NCBI RefSeq assembly: GCF_014652515.1
Contig: NZ_BMYY01000004.1
Location: forward strand, 1 to 64,000
Reading direction: 5' to 3'
Source: Bacterioplanes sanyensis
GTDB lineage: Bacteria; Pseudomonadota; Gammaproteobacteria; Pseudomonadales; Oceanobacteraceae
Length of the DNA: 64,000 nucleotides
The notes beneath the pieces were generated by a model. It did not search any database. It saw only the letters and a list, made by a program, of their open reading frames with translations, and was not told the DNA's origin. How positions within the stretch are numbered: position 1 is the stretch's first letter; each line of letters starts with the position of its first letter. The position numbers and the translations under genes are program-made. Below are positions 42,264 to 51,631 of the stretch, piece by piece.

Positions 42264-43283
42264 CTACAGCTGCTGTTTAATCCAGCTGGCAATATCCTCC
42301 CCCACCCCGGGGGCCAGCCCTTCTGCGCCAAGCACATTCATTTTTAACCAAAACCACACACTGTCTTTGGGTTGATCGGCAAAAAAGCGGTTTTTAAACA
42401 GCGCATGATCAACATCCTTATACACCTGATGGCTAAAATCCGATTGAATATGGGTTTGATAAACGCTAATCGACTGCTGCACATCCACATTGCGATCCGA
42501 GTCGCCAAACAAGGCGAATACTGGCTGACTGATATGTGGCAGAAACTCGCGCGCATCGGCGCCTATATTGGCAACGACAAAATCAAAGCGTGCAGGCGAC
42601 ATTTCACTGCCGTGGAAAAATTCAGGTTCGTGCTGCTGGCGATAGGTTTGGTAATCCGCATAAGACATGCCTTGTGCCAATTGCGCATCCAGCGCCTGGT
42701 TATATTCTAACCCTCGCTTTAGTTGCTGATGATTTAACCCTAAAGACAGCAAACGCTGACGCGTTAGATACTGGCCCTGCTCGCGCCAATCGATGGCCGT
42801 GGAAATAAACACCCCAAAAGCCAACTTAGGGTCCTGCGCTAACGCCTGCGGCATGACCCAGCCAGCTTGTGAAAAGCCCATTAAGCCAATCGCCTCGTCA
42901 TTGATGTCTGACCGGCTACGCAAATAGTTGACCGCAGCCGCCACTTCCCCACTGCGATCTGCCATGGTTTGGCTGAGCCAGTCCCCTTCTGACTCGCCTA
43001 CGCCCGGTTTATCCCAGCTCAGCACACCAATGCCTGCGGCCAATAAAGCGTCAATATACGGCTGATAATAGCCGGCACTGGCACGCACCACGGCGCCATC
43101 ACCGTGCACAATCACCACCACAGGCACTGCCTGATCGCGAGACTCTGGCAGCCATACATCGCCAGCCAGAGTGACGCCGTTGTGAGCAAAAAATACGCTT
43201 TCGCTGCGATATGGCGCGGCCGTGGCAACGACCAATAACAACACTAAGACTACGACCAGCGTGACAGCCAACCCGGTTTTCAT
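42264..43283 (-). CDS. Membrane-anchored or exported alpha/beta hydrolase
   Basis: A 339-residue protein; ATG 43281-43283 is chosen for its GGAGG five bases upstream. The N-terminus MKTGLAVTLVVVLVLLLVVATA is an anchor or signal. The hydrolase fold shows VVIVHGDGAV (oxyanion region), LMGFSQAGWVM (GxSxG nucleophile), a likely acid in FGDSDRNVDV, and DVDHALF (catalytic histidine). The substrate is unknown; a peptidase or esterase of the DLH/S9-like group is likely. It is convergent with the PhzF gene and divergent from the DUF2141 gene. Confidence 0.75.
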   Translation of the reverse strand: MKTGLAVTLVVVLVLLLVVATAAPYRSESVFFAHNGVTLAGDVWLPESRDQAVPVVVIVHGDGAVVRASAGYYQPYIDALLAAGIGVLSWDKPGVGESEGDWLSQTMADRSGEVAAAVNYLRSRSDINDEAIGLMGFSQAGWVMPQALAQDPKLAFGVFISTAIDWREQGQYLTRQRLLSLGLNHQQLKRGLEYNQALDAQLAQGMSYADYQTYRQQHEPEFFHGSEMSPARFDFVVANIGADAREFLPHISQPVFALFGDSDRNVDVQQSISVYQTHIQSDFSHQVYKDVDHALFKNRFFADQPKDSVWFWLKMNVLGAEGLAPGVGEDIASWIKQQL

Positions 43284-43497
43284 AAACGCCTCCATATTTA
43301 CATATTTTTTATGGTAGAGAGGAACGCCAAGACACCACAAACGCTTTTATTGCCACCAGGTCGAGTTCTTACAATGGCTTACTGAAGCCTCCCCATTTTT
43401 CTCCCACACTGGCTCTGTCGATTGGCTGACACCCGTCGCAAAGGTGGCCTTAGTGCTTTGAACCAGGCCACCTGCTTTTTAATTCAGGGAGTTTACG

Positions 43498-43953
43498 ATG
43501 ACCAAAACATTCACCACAGCATGCCTATTTTTAAGCATGGCATTGACTGTTTGTGCGCACCCTAGCCTGGCCGATGACTCTGCTGGCCAACGCGGCAATC
43601 TCACCATCGAGGTCACTGCCGCCGCCAGCGATGACGGCTTCGTCGACATCAGCTTGCTCAATAGCAATGAGCAATTTAGCGGCCAAGTTGCACCACAGTT
43701 AAACTGTCGCCAGACCATTCAACAGCAAAGAGCACGCTGCACATTTAATGACGTTCCTTATGGTGAATACGCTTTATTCGTGTACCACGACGAAAATGAC
43801 AACCACGAATTGGACGAAAACTTTCTTGGGGCTCCCACCGAAAAACTCGCCATTAGCGCGGTGGATTTAGCCAGCAATACCAGCCCCACATTTGAGCAAA
43901 GCAAAATCCGCTTTCACAGCCCGCACGGGCAATTGTTTATTAATCTTCAATAG
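43498..43953 (+). CDS. Exported DUF2141 protein
   Basis: A 151-residue protein with a signal peptide (MTKTFTTACLFLSMALTVCA, cleavage near SLADD). The DUF2141 core contains CTFNDVPYGEYALFVYHDEND and HELDENFLGAPTE, a beta-sandwich motif with conserved acidic residues, function unknown. It is first of a four-gene plus-strand operon (11 bp before the RND adaptor), hinting at a role at the cell envelope. Confidence 0.85.
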   Translation: MTKTFTTACLFLSMALTVCAHPSLADDSAGQRGNLTIEVTAAASDDGFVDISLLNSNEQFSGQVAPQLNCRQTIQQQRARCTFNDVPYGEYALFVYHDENDNHELDENFLGAPTEKLAISAVDLASNTSPTFEQSKIRFHSPHGQLFINLQ

Positions 43954-43964
43954 AGCCAAGCATC

Positions 43965-45074
43965 ATGAAATGGCTATGTTCTATTCGCTTACGTCAAATA
44001 TTGGCTACTGCCTTTGGATTGTTGGTTCTGCTGGCAGTCTTAGATGAGCTGGAAACTACCGAGATCAGCACAACCCAAAGTGCGCCCTCACCTCAGGCTT
44101 ATATCGCCAGCGTGGTTCAGCCTAAAGCAGAAAAGCAAATGCCAACACTGAACAAGCTCGGCCAAATAGAAGCCACTAAAATAATCGAACTCAGCAGTGA
44201 CGTTGGCGGGCGCATTATCGCGGCCTCGCCCGACTATCGCCGTGGGCGCATATTGTCAGCTCAGCAATGGCTATTGCAAATTGACCCTCTGCCTTATAAA
44301 GCCGCAGAAGCAGCGGCACACGTTGCGCTGATGAATGCCAATATGGCGCTGAAAAATGCCCGTGCTCAGTACGCACCCAGCAGCCTTATGGTGCAAACGG
44401 CCCAGGCTGACCTGGATTATTATCAGCTGCAATACCAACAAGCCCAGCAAGACCTAAAGCGTACCCGCATCGCCTTACCCTTTGCCGGTGAACTGGTTGA
44501 ACTCAAAGCTCATGTCGGCGAGCACATTGCCGCCGGACAAAGCATTGCCTCGGTGTTACCGCGCGGAGGCGAACACATTCGCATCACGCTCAGCGCAAAG
44601 GAATTTGATGCACTTGCAACACCGTTACTAGGTCAGCAAGCCACCATTCATGACGTTAATGGCAACATCGTTGGCCAAGCTTCCATCACCGGCGTGAGTC
44701 ATTACAGTGAGCAACTGCAAAGGCAACTGTTTTTAACCCTGGAAGGTTCGCACTCGCTGTTGGTTGGTCAGCATGTTCGCGCGCAACTGCCATTAAAACC
44801 CTGGAATAACGTCTTTTCTGTGCCCGAATCCAGCCTGACTGCAAACCATGAAATTTGGTTTTTAGATGCCCAGCAACGTGCACATAAGCAGCGCTTACAA
44901 GCCTTTATTGTGCAACACGAGCGTGTGTTTTTTGACTGGCCACTCACCAACAATGCTCACCCGCATATGGATGTATTGGTGTATCCACGTGATTCATTAG
45001 CCCAAGGCATGAGCATTGAAACACGTTCAGCAAACTCGAACACCGGCACACTCAGCCAGGAGCAAACGCTATGA
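43965..45074 (+). CDS. RND efflux periplasmic adaptor (membrane fusion protein)
   Basis: A 369-residue HlyD/AcrA-type adaptor. An N-terminal membrane segment (ATAFGLLVLLAVL) has no lipobox cysteine. A lipoyl-like half reads SSDVGGRIIAASPDYRRG. A coiled-coil hairpin spans about residues 110-170 (AQADLDYYQLQYQQAQQDLKRTR) and is followed by the second lipoyl half FAGELVELKAHVGEHIAAG and a beta-barrel. It connects the inner-membrane pump with an outer-membrane channel. It overlaps the pump gene by 4 bp (ATGA). Confidence 0.9.
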   Translation: MKWLCSIRLRQILATAFGLLVLLAVLDELETTEISTTQSAPSPQAYIASVVQPKAEKQMPTLNKLGQIEATKIIELSSDVGGRIIAASPDYRRGRILSAQQWLLQIDPLPYKAAEAAAHVALMNANMALKNARAQYAPSSLMVQTAQADLDYYQLQYQQAQQDLKRTRIALPFAGELVELKAHVGEHIAAGQSIASVLPRGGEHIRITLSAKEFDALATPLLGQQATIHDVNGNIVGQASITGVSHYSEQLQRQLFLTLEGSHSLLVGQHVRAQLPLKPWNNVFSVPESSLTANHEIWFLDAQQRAHKQRLQAFIVQHERVFFDWPLTNNAHPHMDVLVYPRDSLAQGMSIETRSANSNTGTLSQEQTL

Positions 45075-48000
45075 TCGCCTGGTTTACCCGCCATCCTGTG
45101 GCCGCCAACTTATTAATGCTGACATTGCTGCTGGGGGGCTGGATCTCTGCCAGCCATATGCGTAAAGAAGTACTTCCCAAGCTGCCCGCCAGTGAACTAA
45201 CAATTAGTGCTTATTATGAGGGCCGCAGCGGTGAGCAAATTGACCAAGAGCTGGGGCAAAAAGTCATACAAGCCTTAGAAGGTTTAAATGGCATTAAATC
45301 CGTTGCTGTCACCAGCCAACAAGACGTACTGAATGTCACGGTCAAAAAGCAGCTCGACTACGATATGCAGCGTTTATTTGGTGATGTGAAAGCCAATATA
45401 GAAAGTATTCATGACTGGCCACAACAGGCAGAAAAACCACAAGTGCAACTGGCTGATATGACCTTCGATGCTTTAATGGTACAGCTGCATGGCGACACGG
45501 ATGATCACAGCCTAGTGCAACTGGCCAACCAGGTAAAACAAGCACTATTAGCCAACCCAGCCGTGCATAAAATTGAACAGTATGGTTTGCGTGAGTACGG
45601 CCTGTATATTTATTTAGAGCCGGAGAAAATGCTGCTCTATGACTTATCGCTCGCAGAAGTCGCAGAGGCCATTCACCAGCAATCCGTGCGCAGCCGCACC
45701 GGGCTTCTAAAAACAGATAACGGCCAGTTTCTATTGCAAGGGCAACACAGCGCTGAATCGTTACAGCGCCTCAGCCAGCTAGTGGTCCGCACTAGTGAGC
45801 AAGGACAGCGTTTGCGGTTAAGCGATGTAGCGCGTATTCACGATGGCTTTATCGAAAGTGATGCGGATATTCGCTTCAACCAACAGCCCAGTGTCGCCTT
45901 TGCCATTAAAATGGCCGCCAATAGCGATGTGCTAGAAATTTCGCGTCAAGTCAAACTCGAAGTCGCACAGCTCAGTGCACGCTTACCCGATAACGTTGAG
46001 CTGACGGTTTGGTTTAATGCCGCCGACTATGTGCAATCAAGGCTGCAATTACTAACCAACAACGCCTGGATAGGCTTTGTACTGGTGTTTATTATTCTCA
46101 GCCTATTTTTGCAATTGCGCCTGGCCTTCTGGGTGGCCATGGGCTTGCCCGTCGCCATTGCAGGCACCTTAATTGCCTTAGGCGAATATGGCTTTCAATA
46201 CACCATTAATGAAGTCACCACCTTTGGCTTTATTCTTGTATTAGGCATATTAGTCGACGACGCCGTGGTGGTTGGTGAGAGCATTTATCAGCAAAAACAA
46301 CACGCCGATCCACAGCTAGCCGACCCCATTAGCACGACCATTGCCGGTGCTCAAAAAGTGGCGCTACCGACCACCTTTGGTGTGTTGACCACGGTGGTAG
46401 CGCTATTACCCATGACACAGTTTCCCTCCGAGACTGGCCGACTGTTTGCAGGCTTTGCCTGGGTCATTATCGTGGCGTTATTGTTTTCACTGCTGGAATC
46501 TAAGCTGATTTTGCCGGCACATTTGCGTCACATTGTCGTCCACCAAGACGTGCCTAAAAGCCGTTTAAAGCGCTGGCGTGCCCTACCTCAGCAAGGCTTG
46601 GATGGCCTGCGCCAAAGGCTGTATCTGCCGCTACTGAGTAGCGTATTGCGTTATCGCTATGCCTCATTTTGTTTGGCCATCGCTCTGTGTGTGCTGATCT
46701 TTGGCTATTTAAGTCTGGGCAAAATTCGCAGTGTCATGTTCCCAGAAGTCGCTGGCGATTTACTCATCATGCAAATCGACATGGAGCCCAATACACCCAA
46801 GGACTTGTTACTAAACGCCAGCGAGCAAGCCCGGCAACAGCGCTTATTGATTAACCAACAATATCGTCAGCAGGGAATCGCCGGCGATGTCATTGAAAAA
46901 AGCATGACCATTACCTTGGATCAAGGGCAAATTTTGATATTTGCTGAGCCGTTAAAGCGCGAGCTGCGCGGCCAAGTCGATCTTGCGGCCATTGCCCAAC
47001 AGTGGCGCCGCGCCCTATTACCATTGGAAGCCGTAGACAATGTCGATGTCACCGTATCGCTGGAGGGGTCTGGCGCGGGTAACCAGATCATAGTGCAACA
47101 CCCGGATGCAAGTGTGTTAGCACAGCAAAGTGACGCCATTCGTAACTGGCTACTGGCCCAGCCCGGTGTGCGCTCAGTTAAAGATGCGCACCAAGCCAGT
47201 TTGCCGCGGCTGTCATTTGAGTTAAAGCCTGAAGCGCAACTCTATGGCATCAGTCGTCGCATGCTGGCTGAGCAATTGGCCATGGGCTTTGGCGGGCTGG
47301 AAGTGGATCGGTTTTTCCGCGGCCAAGCGCGAGTAAAAATGTATGTGATATTGGCACCCGAAGCGCGCAATAGCCGGGCAGACTTATCAAACTTTTATGT
47401 TTTCAACCAACAAGGTCAGCGCTTTCCACTCACCGCCGTTGCAAACATTAAAGCCTCGCACTCTGCCGGTGTTTTTTATCGCTACAACTCAGCGTTAAGC
47501 CGCAATCTAAGCTTGGATATCGATAAGAGCATTGCCAGCCCCACTGAGGTGTATCAGCGCTTAGTGCAAACCCAGCTGCCTAAGTGGCAACAACAATATC
47601 CGCGCTTATCCATCGTACCTGGCGGTGAATTGGAAGAGGTTGGCGAATCCCAGCAAGGCCTTATGACCGCATTTGCGTTGGCGCTATTGGGCATTTATAT
47701 CTTGCTGGCGATTCCTTTGAAGCGTTACTGGCAGCCGCTGATTATTATGGCGGCCATTCCCTTTGGCCTAGTGGGCGCCATTTTGGGCCATGTCTACTTA
47801 GGGCTGAGCGTCAGCCTGTATTCATGGCTCGGCATGCTGACCCTCGCGGGTGTGGTGGTTAACGACAGTTTGTTGATCGTTAATCGCTTTAACGATTGTC
47901 GCGAGCAAAATTTAACCTTAACAGAGGCCGCCACAGAAGCCTGTTTGAGCCGCTTTCGCGCCATCATTCTAACCTCCGTCACGACTTTTGCGGGGCTCTA

Positions 48001-48214
48001 CCCATTACTGACGGAAACCTCAGAGCAAGCACAATATTTAATTCCGGCAGCCGCCTCTATGGCCTACGGGCTTTTATTTGCCACTGTCATCAGCTTGCTG
48101 CTCATTCCGGTGTTATTGGTTATTTGCGCCGAAATAGGTGCCTGGCTGGGGCTATCTCCCAGAATCAATTCTCAGCCAGATTCGCCTACGGCAAATGCAA
48201 CGTCATCACTTTAG
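45071..48214 (+). CDS. RND efflux pump, inner-membrane transporter
   Basis: A 1047-residue AcrB-type transporter. TM1 is VAANLLMLTLLLGGWI. The two large periplasmic loops are present. TM4 has the proton-relay aspartates in GILVDDAVVVGESIY. The second half repeats the pattern (LALLGIYILLAIPLKRY, TLAGVVVNDSLLIVNRFND). It belongs to the HAE-1-like or multidrug group judging by VDD and the loop size. Substrates are unknown. No outer-membrane factor gene follows; a MipA/OmpV gene comes 20 bp later. Confidence 0.9.
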   Translation: MIAWFTRHPVAANLLMLTLLLGGWISASHMRKEVLPKLPASELTISAYYEGRSGEQIDQELGQKVIQALEGLNGIKSVAVTSQQDVLNVTVKKQLDYDMQRLFGDVKANIESIHDWPQQAEKPQVQLADMTFDALMVQLHGDTDDHSLVQLANQVKQALLANPAVHKIEQYGLREYGLYIYLEPEKMLLYDLSLAEVAEAIHQQSVRSRTGLLKTDNGQFLLQGQHSAESLQRLSQLVVRTSEQGQRLRLSDVARIHDGFIESDADIRFNQQPSVAFAIKMAANSDVLEISRQVKLEVAQLSARLPDNVELTVWFNAADYVQSRLQLLTNNAWIGFVLVFIILSLFLQLRLAFWVAMGLPVAIAGTLIALGEYGFQYTINEVTTFGFILVLGILVDDAVVVGESIYQQKQHADPQLADPISTTIAGAQKVALPTTFGVLTTVVALLPMTQFPSETGRLFAGFAWVIIVALLFSLLESKLILPAHLRHIVVHQDVPKSRLKRWRALPQQGLDGLRQRLYLPLLSSVLRYRYASFCLAIALCVLIFGYLSLGKIRSVMFPEVAGDLLIMQIDMEPNTPKDLLLNASEQARQQRLLINQQYRQQGIAGDVIEKSMTITLDQGQILIFAEPLKRELRGQVDLAAIAQQWRRALLPLEAVDNVDVTVSLEGSGAGNQIIVQHPDASVLAQQSDAIRNWLLAQPGVRSVKDAHQASLPRLSFELKPEAQLYGISRRMLAEQLAMGFGGLEVDRFFRGQARVKMYVILAPEARNSRADLSNFYVFNQQGQRFPLTAVANIKASHSAGVFYRYNSALSRNLSLDIDKSIASPTEVYQRLVQTQLPKWQQQYPRLSIVPGGELEEVGESQQGLMTAFALALLGIYILLAIPLKRYWQPLIIMAAIPFGLVGAILGHVYLGLSVSLYSWLGMLTLAGVVVNDSLLIVNRFNDCREQNLTLTEAATEACLSRFRAIILTSVTTFAGLYPLLTETSEQAQYLIPAAASMAYGLLFATVISLLLIPVLLVICAEIGAWLGLSPRINSQPDSPTANATSSL

Positions 48215-48234
48215 CTTTGATAAAAGGGACGCTT

Positions 48235-48981
48235 ATGTCAACCAAGACCAGAACTCAACGTTTACTCATTTCCGCCCTGCTGGCAGGCTGTGTACTGCCC
48301 GCCGCCGGCCAGCAATTTCATATTGGCGCCGGCATGGCCAACACCTCCGCCGAATATAAAGACAGCAGCGGCAATGTGTATGCTCTACCTGTGGTGCAAT
48401 ATCAGAGTGATTTATGGAGCATCAACATTGACCGAGCCGAGCTTTATTTGCCCGTCAGTCAGTACAGTTGGTTCAGTGCCATTGCCGCCTTGCGTCTGCA
48501 AACCCTGAACGAAGACACCAGCAACGCCACCCAAGGCATAGAAACACGTAAAGAAAGCCTGGACGCAGGCCTAGGATTTAATTATTTCGATCAAGCCCTA
48601 GGGTATTATGCTGTCGAGTGGGTGCATGACATCAGCCAGGTCCACCAAGGCTATGAAGTGTCACTGGTAGCAGCGCTGCCACTCGAAGGCCCGCGCCTTA
48701 CCATTACGCCGGCCCTTTTTATTCACCAGCTCGACCAACAGTTGGTGGATTATTATTACGGTGTCAGCGCACAAGAGCAGCAGCAGAACCGCCCAGCCTA
48801 TCAGGGCCAGGCCACCACCAACGTTGGCAGCAGCTTGGAAGTGCGCTATCGCATGACTCAGCGCTGGCGTTTGCAGGCAGAAACCAGCATTACCCGACTT
48901 GGCAACGGCATTACCGACAGCCCGCTTATCGACACCCATTATCGTTGGAGTACTATGTTGTCGGCGAGTTATCGGTTGTAA
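48235..48981 (+). CDS. MipA/OmpV-family outer-membrane protein
   Basis: A 248-residue protein; ATG 48235 with AAAGGGA upstream is the clear start although the frame runs open further back. Signal peptide MSTKTRTQRLLISALLAGCVLPAAG. The beta-barrel character shows in alternating strands (YALPVVQYQSDLWSINIDRAELYLP, GLGFNYFDQALGYYAVEW) and the closing WSTMLSASYRL with terminal aromatic/Leu. MipA members are linked to peptidoglycan scaffolding or to antimicrobial sensing together with RND pumps and two-component systems, and such genes lie on both sides here. Confidence 0.85.
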   Translation: MSTKTRTQRLLISALLAGCVLPAAGQQFHIGAGMANTSAEYKDSSGNVYALPVVQYQSDLWSINIDRAELYLPVSQYSWFSAIAALRLQTLNEDTSNATQGIETRKESLDAGLGFNYFDQALGYYAVEWVHDISQVHQGYEVSLVAALPLEGPRLTITPALFIHQLDQQLVDYYYGVSAQEQQQNRPAYQGQATTNVGSSLEVRYRMTQRWRLQAETSITRLGNGITDSPLIDTHYRWSTMLSASYRL

Positions 48982-49107
48982 GCGGCATCTTCTGTTTCAG
49001 ACATAAAGAACGGAATTAATAGACAGCACATAATAGAGTTTGTTCACCCAGCATGGGTTTAATCTCAAGGAAGGCATAGGGCAGGGCGAAAAAGAAAGTG
49101 TATGCAC

Positions 49108-49133
49108 GGGGTCAGAGCTTAAGCTCTGACCCC
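49108..49133. repeat. Perfect 26-bp palindrome, REP-like and possible terminator
   Basis: GGGGTCAGAGCTT is followed immediately by its exact reverse complement AAGCTCTGACCCC. It lies between the convergent MipA gene and the histidine-kinase gene. Palindromes with ggggtcagag arms are familiar REP-like elements near RAYT transposases in gammaproteobacteria. There is no strong T-run, so intrinsic termination is uncertain. Confidence 0.8.
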
Positions 49134-49148
49134 AGCGCAGGATAAAAA

Positions 49149-50447
49149 CTATGTTGATGGATACCGACCATGTGCCATGCCCTGTACCACAAACTTCACA
49201 CCACCCAGTTCGCTATCGAGCACTTGCAGGTCAAAGCCATGTTTTTCCAACAGATTCACCACAATAGCCAGGCCCAGCCCACCGCCCTGGCTGCTGCGGC
49301 TGTCATCTAAGCGCACAAAGGGCTGCAATATGCGGGTTTTGTCGGCATCTGGCACGCCAGGGCCGTCATCTTCCACGGTTAAAACAAAGCCCTGGTTATT
49401 TGCCTGCAAAGCAATGCGCAGCTGGCTGCGGGCAAATTTAAAGCCGTTGCTGATGAGGTTTTCCAGTATGCGGTTGAATAATGACGCATCGACAAAAGCT
49501 TCACTGTCATCCAGCTTTAACGTCAGCTGCACGGACGGCGTCAGTGGGCTGAGCCGTTCGCTCACTTGCTCAACCATGGGAGCCAACGCGCATTGAGCGA
49601 GGGTAACGGGATAAGCCTGGCCATTTAACTTGGCCAATAGCAACCAGTCGTCGAGCAGTTCCGTTAAATCATCCAGGCACTGATCCATTTGCTGCACCTG
49701 GCGCTGGTAGTCGGCCACAGAGCGGCATTCTCGTGTCATATCTAAGGCAAAGCGCAGGCGCGCCAACGGGGTTTTTAAATCGTGCGAAACACCATTCACC
49801 ATCAATTGGTGTTCATTCATTAAGGTTTCAATGCGCTCGGCCATGTCATTAAAGCGCTGTGCCAATTCATCGTAAGGGTGTGGCATGCGCTCATCTACGC
49901 GCTGGCGAAAATCACCGCTACCATAAGCCTGATACACCGCACTCAAACGCCGCACATAGCCTTGGTTATTGCGCACATACAAAAATACAAACAGCCCCAA
50001 CACCAAAAACACCATCAACACCAGGCCATTGCCATAATGTTGGTGTGCTAAGGCGTTGTGATACATTTTTTCTGCCACTAACACACAATGACACTGTGGG
50101 AAAAAGTAAAACACAGTAACGTCATCGACGACCCAACCGCTGCGGGCACGGACATAACTGCCCTGCTGCAGTAGCTGCTGTTTTTTTGCTTGGCTCAGTG
50201 ACAGATCGGCCAGTGGCAGCAGAGATAACCGATAGCCAAACTTATCTTGCCACTGCATCAATCGTTGCTGTCGATCTGAATGCTCGATGATTTGCTGCTG
50301 TACCAACTGCTGAATGCCCTGAGTGCGGGCGTATTCTTCTTGCTGCAGCGCTTGCACATAGTGCTGATCCAGCAATACCACTGCGGCAATCACCCCCACC
50401 AGCAAAGCACCAGAAACGTATAAAAACAGGCGACTAAAAAACTTCAT
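49149..50447 (-). CDS. Sensor histidine kinase of the OmpR-partner type
   Basis: A 432-residue kinase. TM1 is at about 9-25, and a periplasmic sensor at 26-137 includes FYFFPQCHCVLVAEK. TM2 lies at about 141-158, followed by HAMP, the H box NGVSHDLKTPLARLRFAL (histidine 222), and HATPase with N box ENLISNGFKFA, G1 DDGPGVPD and G2 GGGLGLAIV. It pairs with the response regulator, whose stop it overlaps (ATGA). The architecture resembles RstB or other amino-acid/metal sensors; the signal is not known. It may regulate the convergent RND/MipA operon. Confidence 0.9.
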   Translation of the reverse strand: MKFFSRLFLYVSGALLVGVIAAVVLLDQHYVQALQQEEYARTQGIQQLVQQQIIEHSDRQQRLMQWQDKFGYRLSLLPLADLSLSQAKKQQLLQQGSYVRARSGWVVDDVTVFYFFPQCHCVLVAEKMYHNALAHQHYGNGLVLMVFLVLGLFVFLYVRNNQGYVRRLSAVYQAYGSGDFRQRVDERMPHPYDELAQRFNDMAERIETLMNEHQLMVNGVSHDLKTPLARLRFALDMTRECRSVADYQRQVQQMDQCLDDLTELLDDWLLLAKLNGQAYPVTLAQCALAPMVEQVSERLSPLTPSVQLTLKLDDSEAFVDASLFNRILENLISNGFKFARSQLRIALQANNQGFVLTVEDDGPGVPDADKTRILQPFVRLDDSRSSQGGGLGLAIVVNLLEKHGFDLQVLDSELGGVKFVVQGMAHGRYPST

Positions 50448-51151
50448 CCAGCCGCCAACATATAGCCACGCCCACGGACGGTTTTAATGTATTTGTACGG
50501 CGGCACACTGTCGCTCATTTTTTTACGCAGGCTGGAAATACGCATATCAATGGCGCGATCAAGGCCATCGTATTCGATGCCCCGTAAAGCAGCGACGATA
50601 TCACTGCGTGCCAATACCACACCCGGCTTGGCCATCAGATATTCGGCAATGGCAAATTCGGCAGCGGTTAGGGCAACAGGTTCATCATCAATAAAAAACT
50701 GCCTTGAAGTCGGCACTAATTTGAGGTTTTGCACCCGGTAACACTCACCCAGCTCTGGTTCCGTCGCCTGGCCTTGGGCCAAGCGAATCAAGGCTTTTAA
50801 CTTGGCAAACAAGATATGAGGGCGCAGGGGTTTTTGAATGTAATCGTGCACCCCGAGGTCAAACGCTTGCTCTTCTAACTGGGGGCGATCACTGGCGGTA
50901 ATCATCAATACAATGCCGCAGTATTCAGGCACGGCCTGGCGCAATAGCTCTAGGCCATTGAAGTGCGGCAGCATCATATCCAGCAGCAAAATATCCGGCT
51001 GCCATTCGCGCAGCAGCTTTAGCCCCTGGCTGCCGGACGTGGCACTGTTCACTCGATAGCCCTGGGTCTGCAACGCCTCGCTCATCATGCGATTCAGGCT
51101 GAGGTCATCCTCAACGATCAATAGCGTCGGTTGGTGCCTTGTGCTCATCAT
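50444..51151 (-). CDS. OmpR-family response regulator
   Basis: A 235-residue regulator, start ATG 51149-51151 behind AAGGGCGGC (a second ATG follows directly). The receiver has LLIVEDDLSLNRMM and the phospho-acceptor aspartate 58 in ILLLDMMLPHFNG, then conserved lysine in QKPLRP. The C-terminal winged helix has LTAAEFAIAEYLMAKPGVVLAR and ends in RGRGYML. Target genes unknown; the RND/MipA operon and the divergent binding-protein gene are candidates by location. Confidence 0.9.
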   Translation of the reverse strand: MMSTRHQPTLLIVEDDLSLNRMMSEALQTQGYRVNSATSGSQGLKLLREWQPDILLLDMMLPHFNGLELLRQAVPEYCGIVLMITASDRPQLEEQAFDLGVHDYIQKPLRPHILFAKLKALIRLAQGQATEPELGECYRVQNLKLVPTSRQFFIDDEPVALTAAEFAIAEYLMAKPGVVLARSDIVAALRGIEYDGLDRAIDMRISSLRKKMSDSVPPYKYIKTVRGRGYMLAAG

Positions 51152-51158
51152 GCCGCCC

Positions 51159-51470
51159 TTAATCGCGTTGGCTGGCGTAGCGCTCAAACGCTGGCGCATC
51201 GTAAAGGCTGTAGTCCAAAGTCTCGTGCTGCCAGCGAGTGCCAGATGATTGTTGACGCTCAGCAATGCTCTGGCCAAATACTTGTTGATGAATGGCTTCC
51301 ATGCGCTCGGCCATTTCTTCACGGCTGATCAGCTGCAAAAAGACCCCCGCCTGCATAAAGCCTTCGAGGCGGTGACGCTCGGCCGCGGGTGCTTTTACAC
51401 CTTGCTTGGAAGCTCGAAACATCTGCTCTAAGCGCTGCTCAACTTGTTGGATAAAGGCCTCTCGCTTCAT
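51159..51470 (-). CDS. Small hypothetical protein ahead of the two-component genes
   Basis: A 103-residue protein with a strong AAGGAG ribosome-binding site and ATG 51468-51470. It is helical and charged (AFIQQVEQRLEQMFRASKQ, LEGFMQAGVFLQLISREEMAERMEAIHQQVF) and ends YASQRD. Not recognised. It is 7 bp from the response regulator start, so it is the first gene of the three-gene operon. Confidence 0.7.
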   Translation of the reverse strand: MKREAFIQQVEQRLEQMFRASKQGVKAPAAERHRLEGFMQAGVFLQLISREEMAERMEAIHQQVFGQSIAERQQSSGTRWQHETLDYSLYDAPAFERYASQRD

Positions 51471-51631
51471 TCCCTCTCCTTATTTGCCTTTGTTGTTTTG
51501 CCTTTCTTTTGTAGTTCAACAGCGGTGAACACTTGATAGGCCACGACTGACATTTGCTGTACCCGCTAACTGAGCACACAATGCAGAAATACTACTTATA
51601 CTGAAGACAGACTGGAACTCATAGGTATGCG

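Noticed and set aside
47896-48234. Long upstream extension of the MipA/OmpV frame
   Set aside because: It lies inside the RND pump gene, and the signal peptide begins at 48235.
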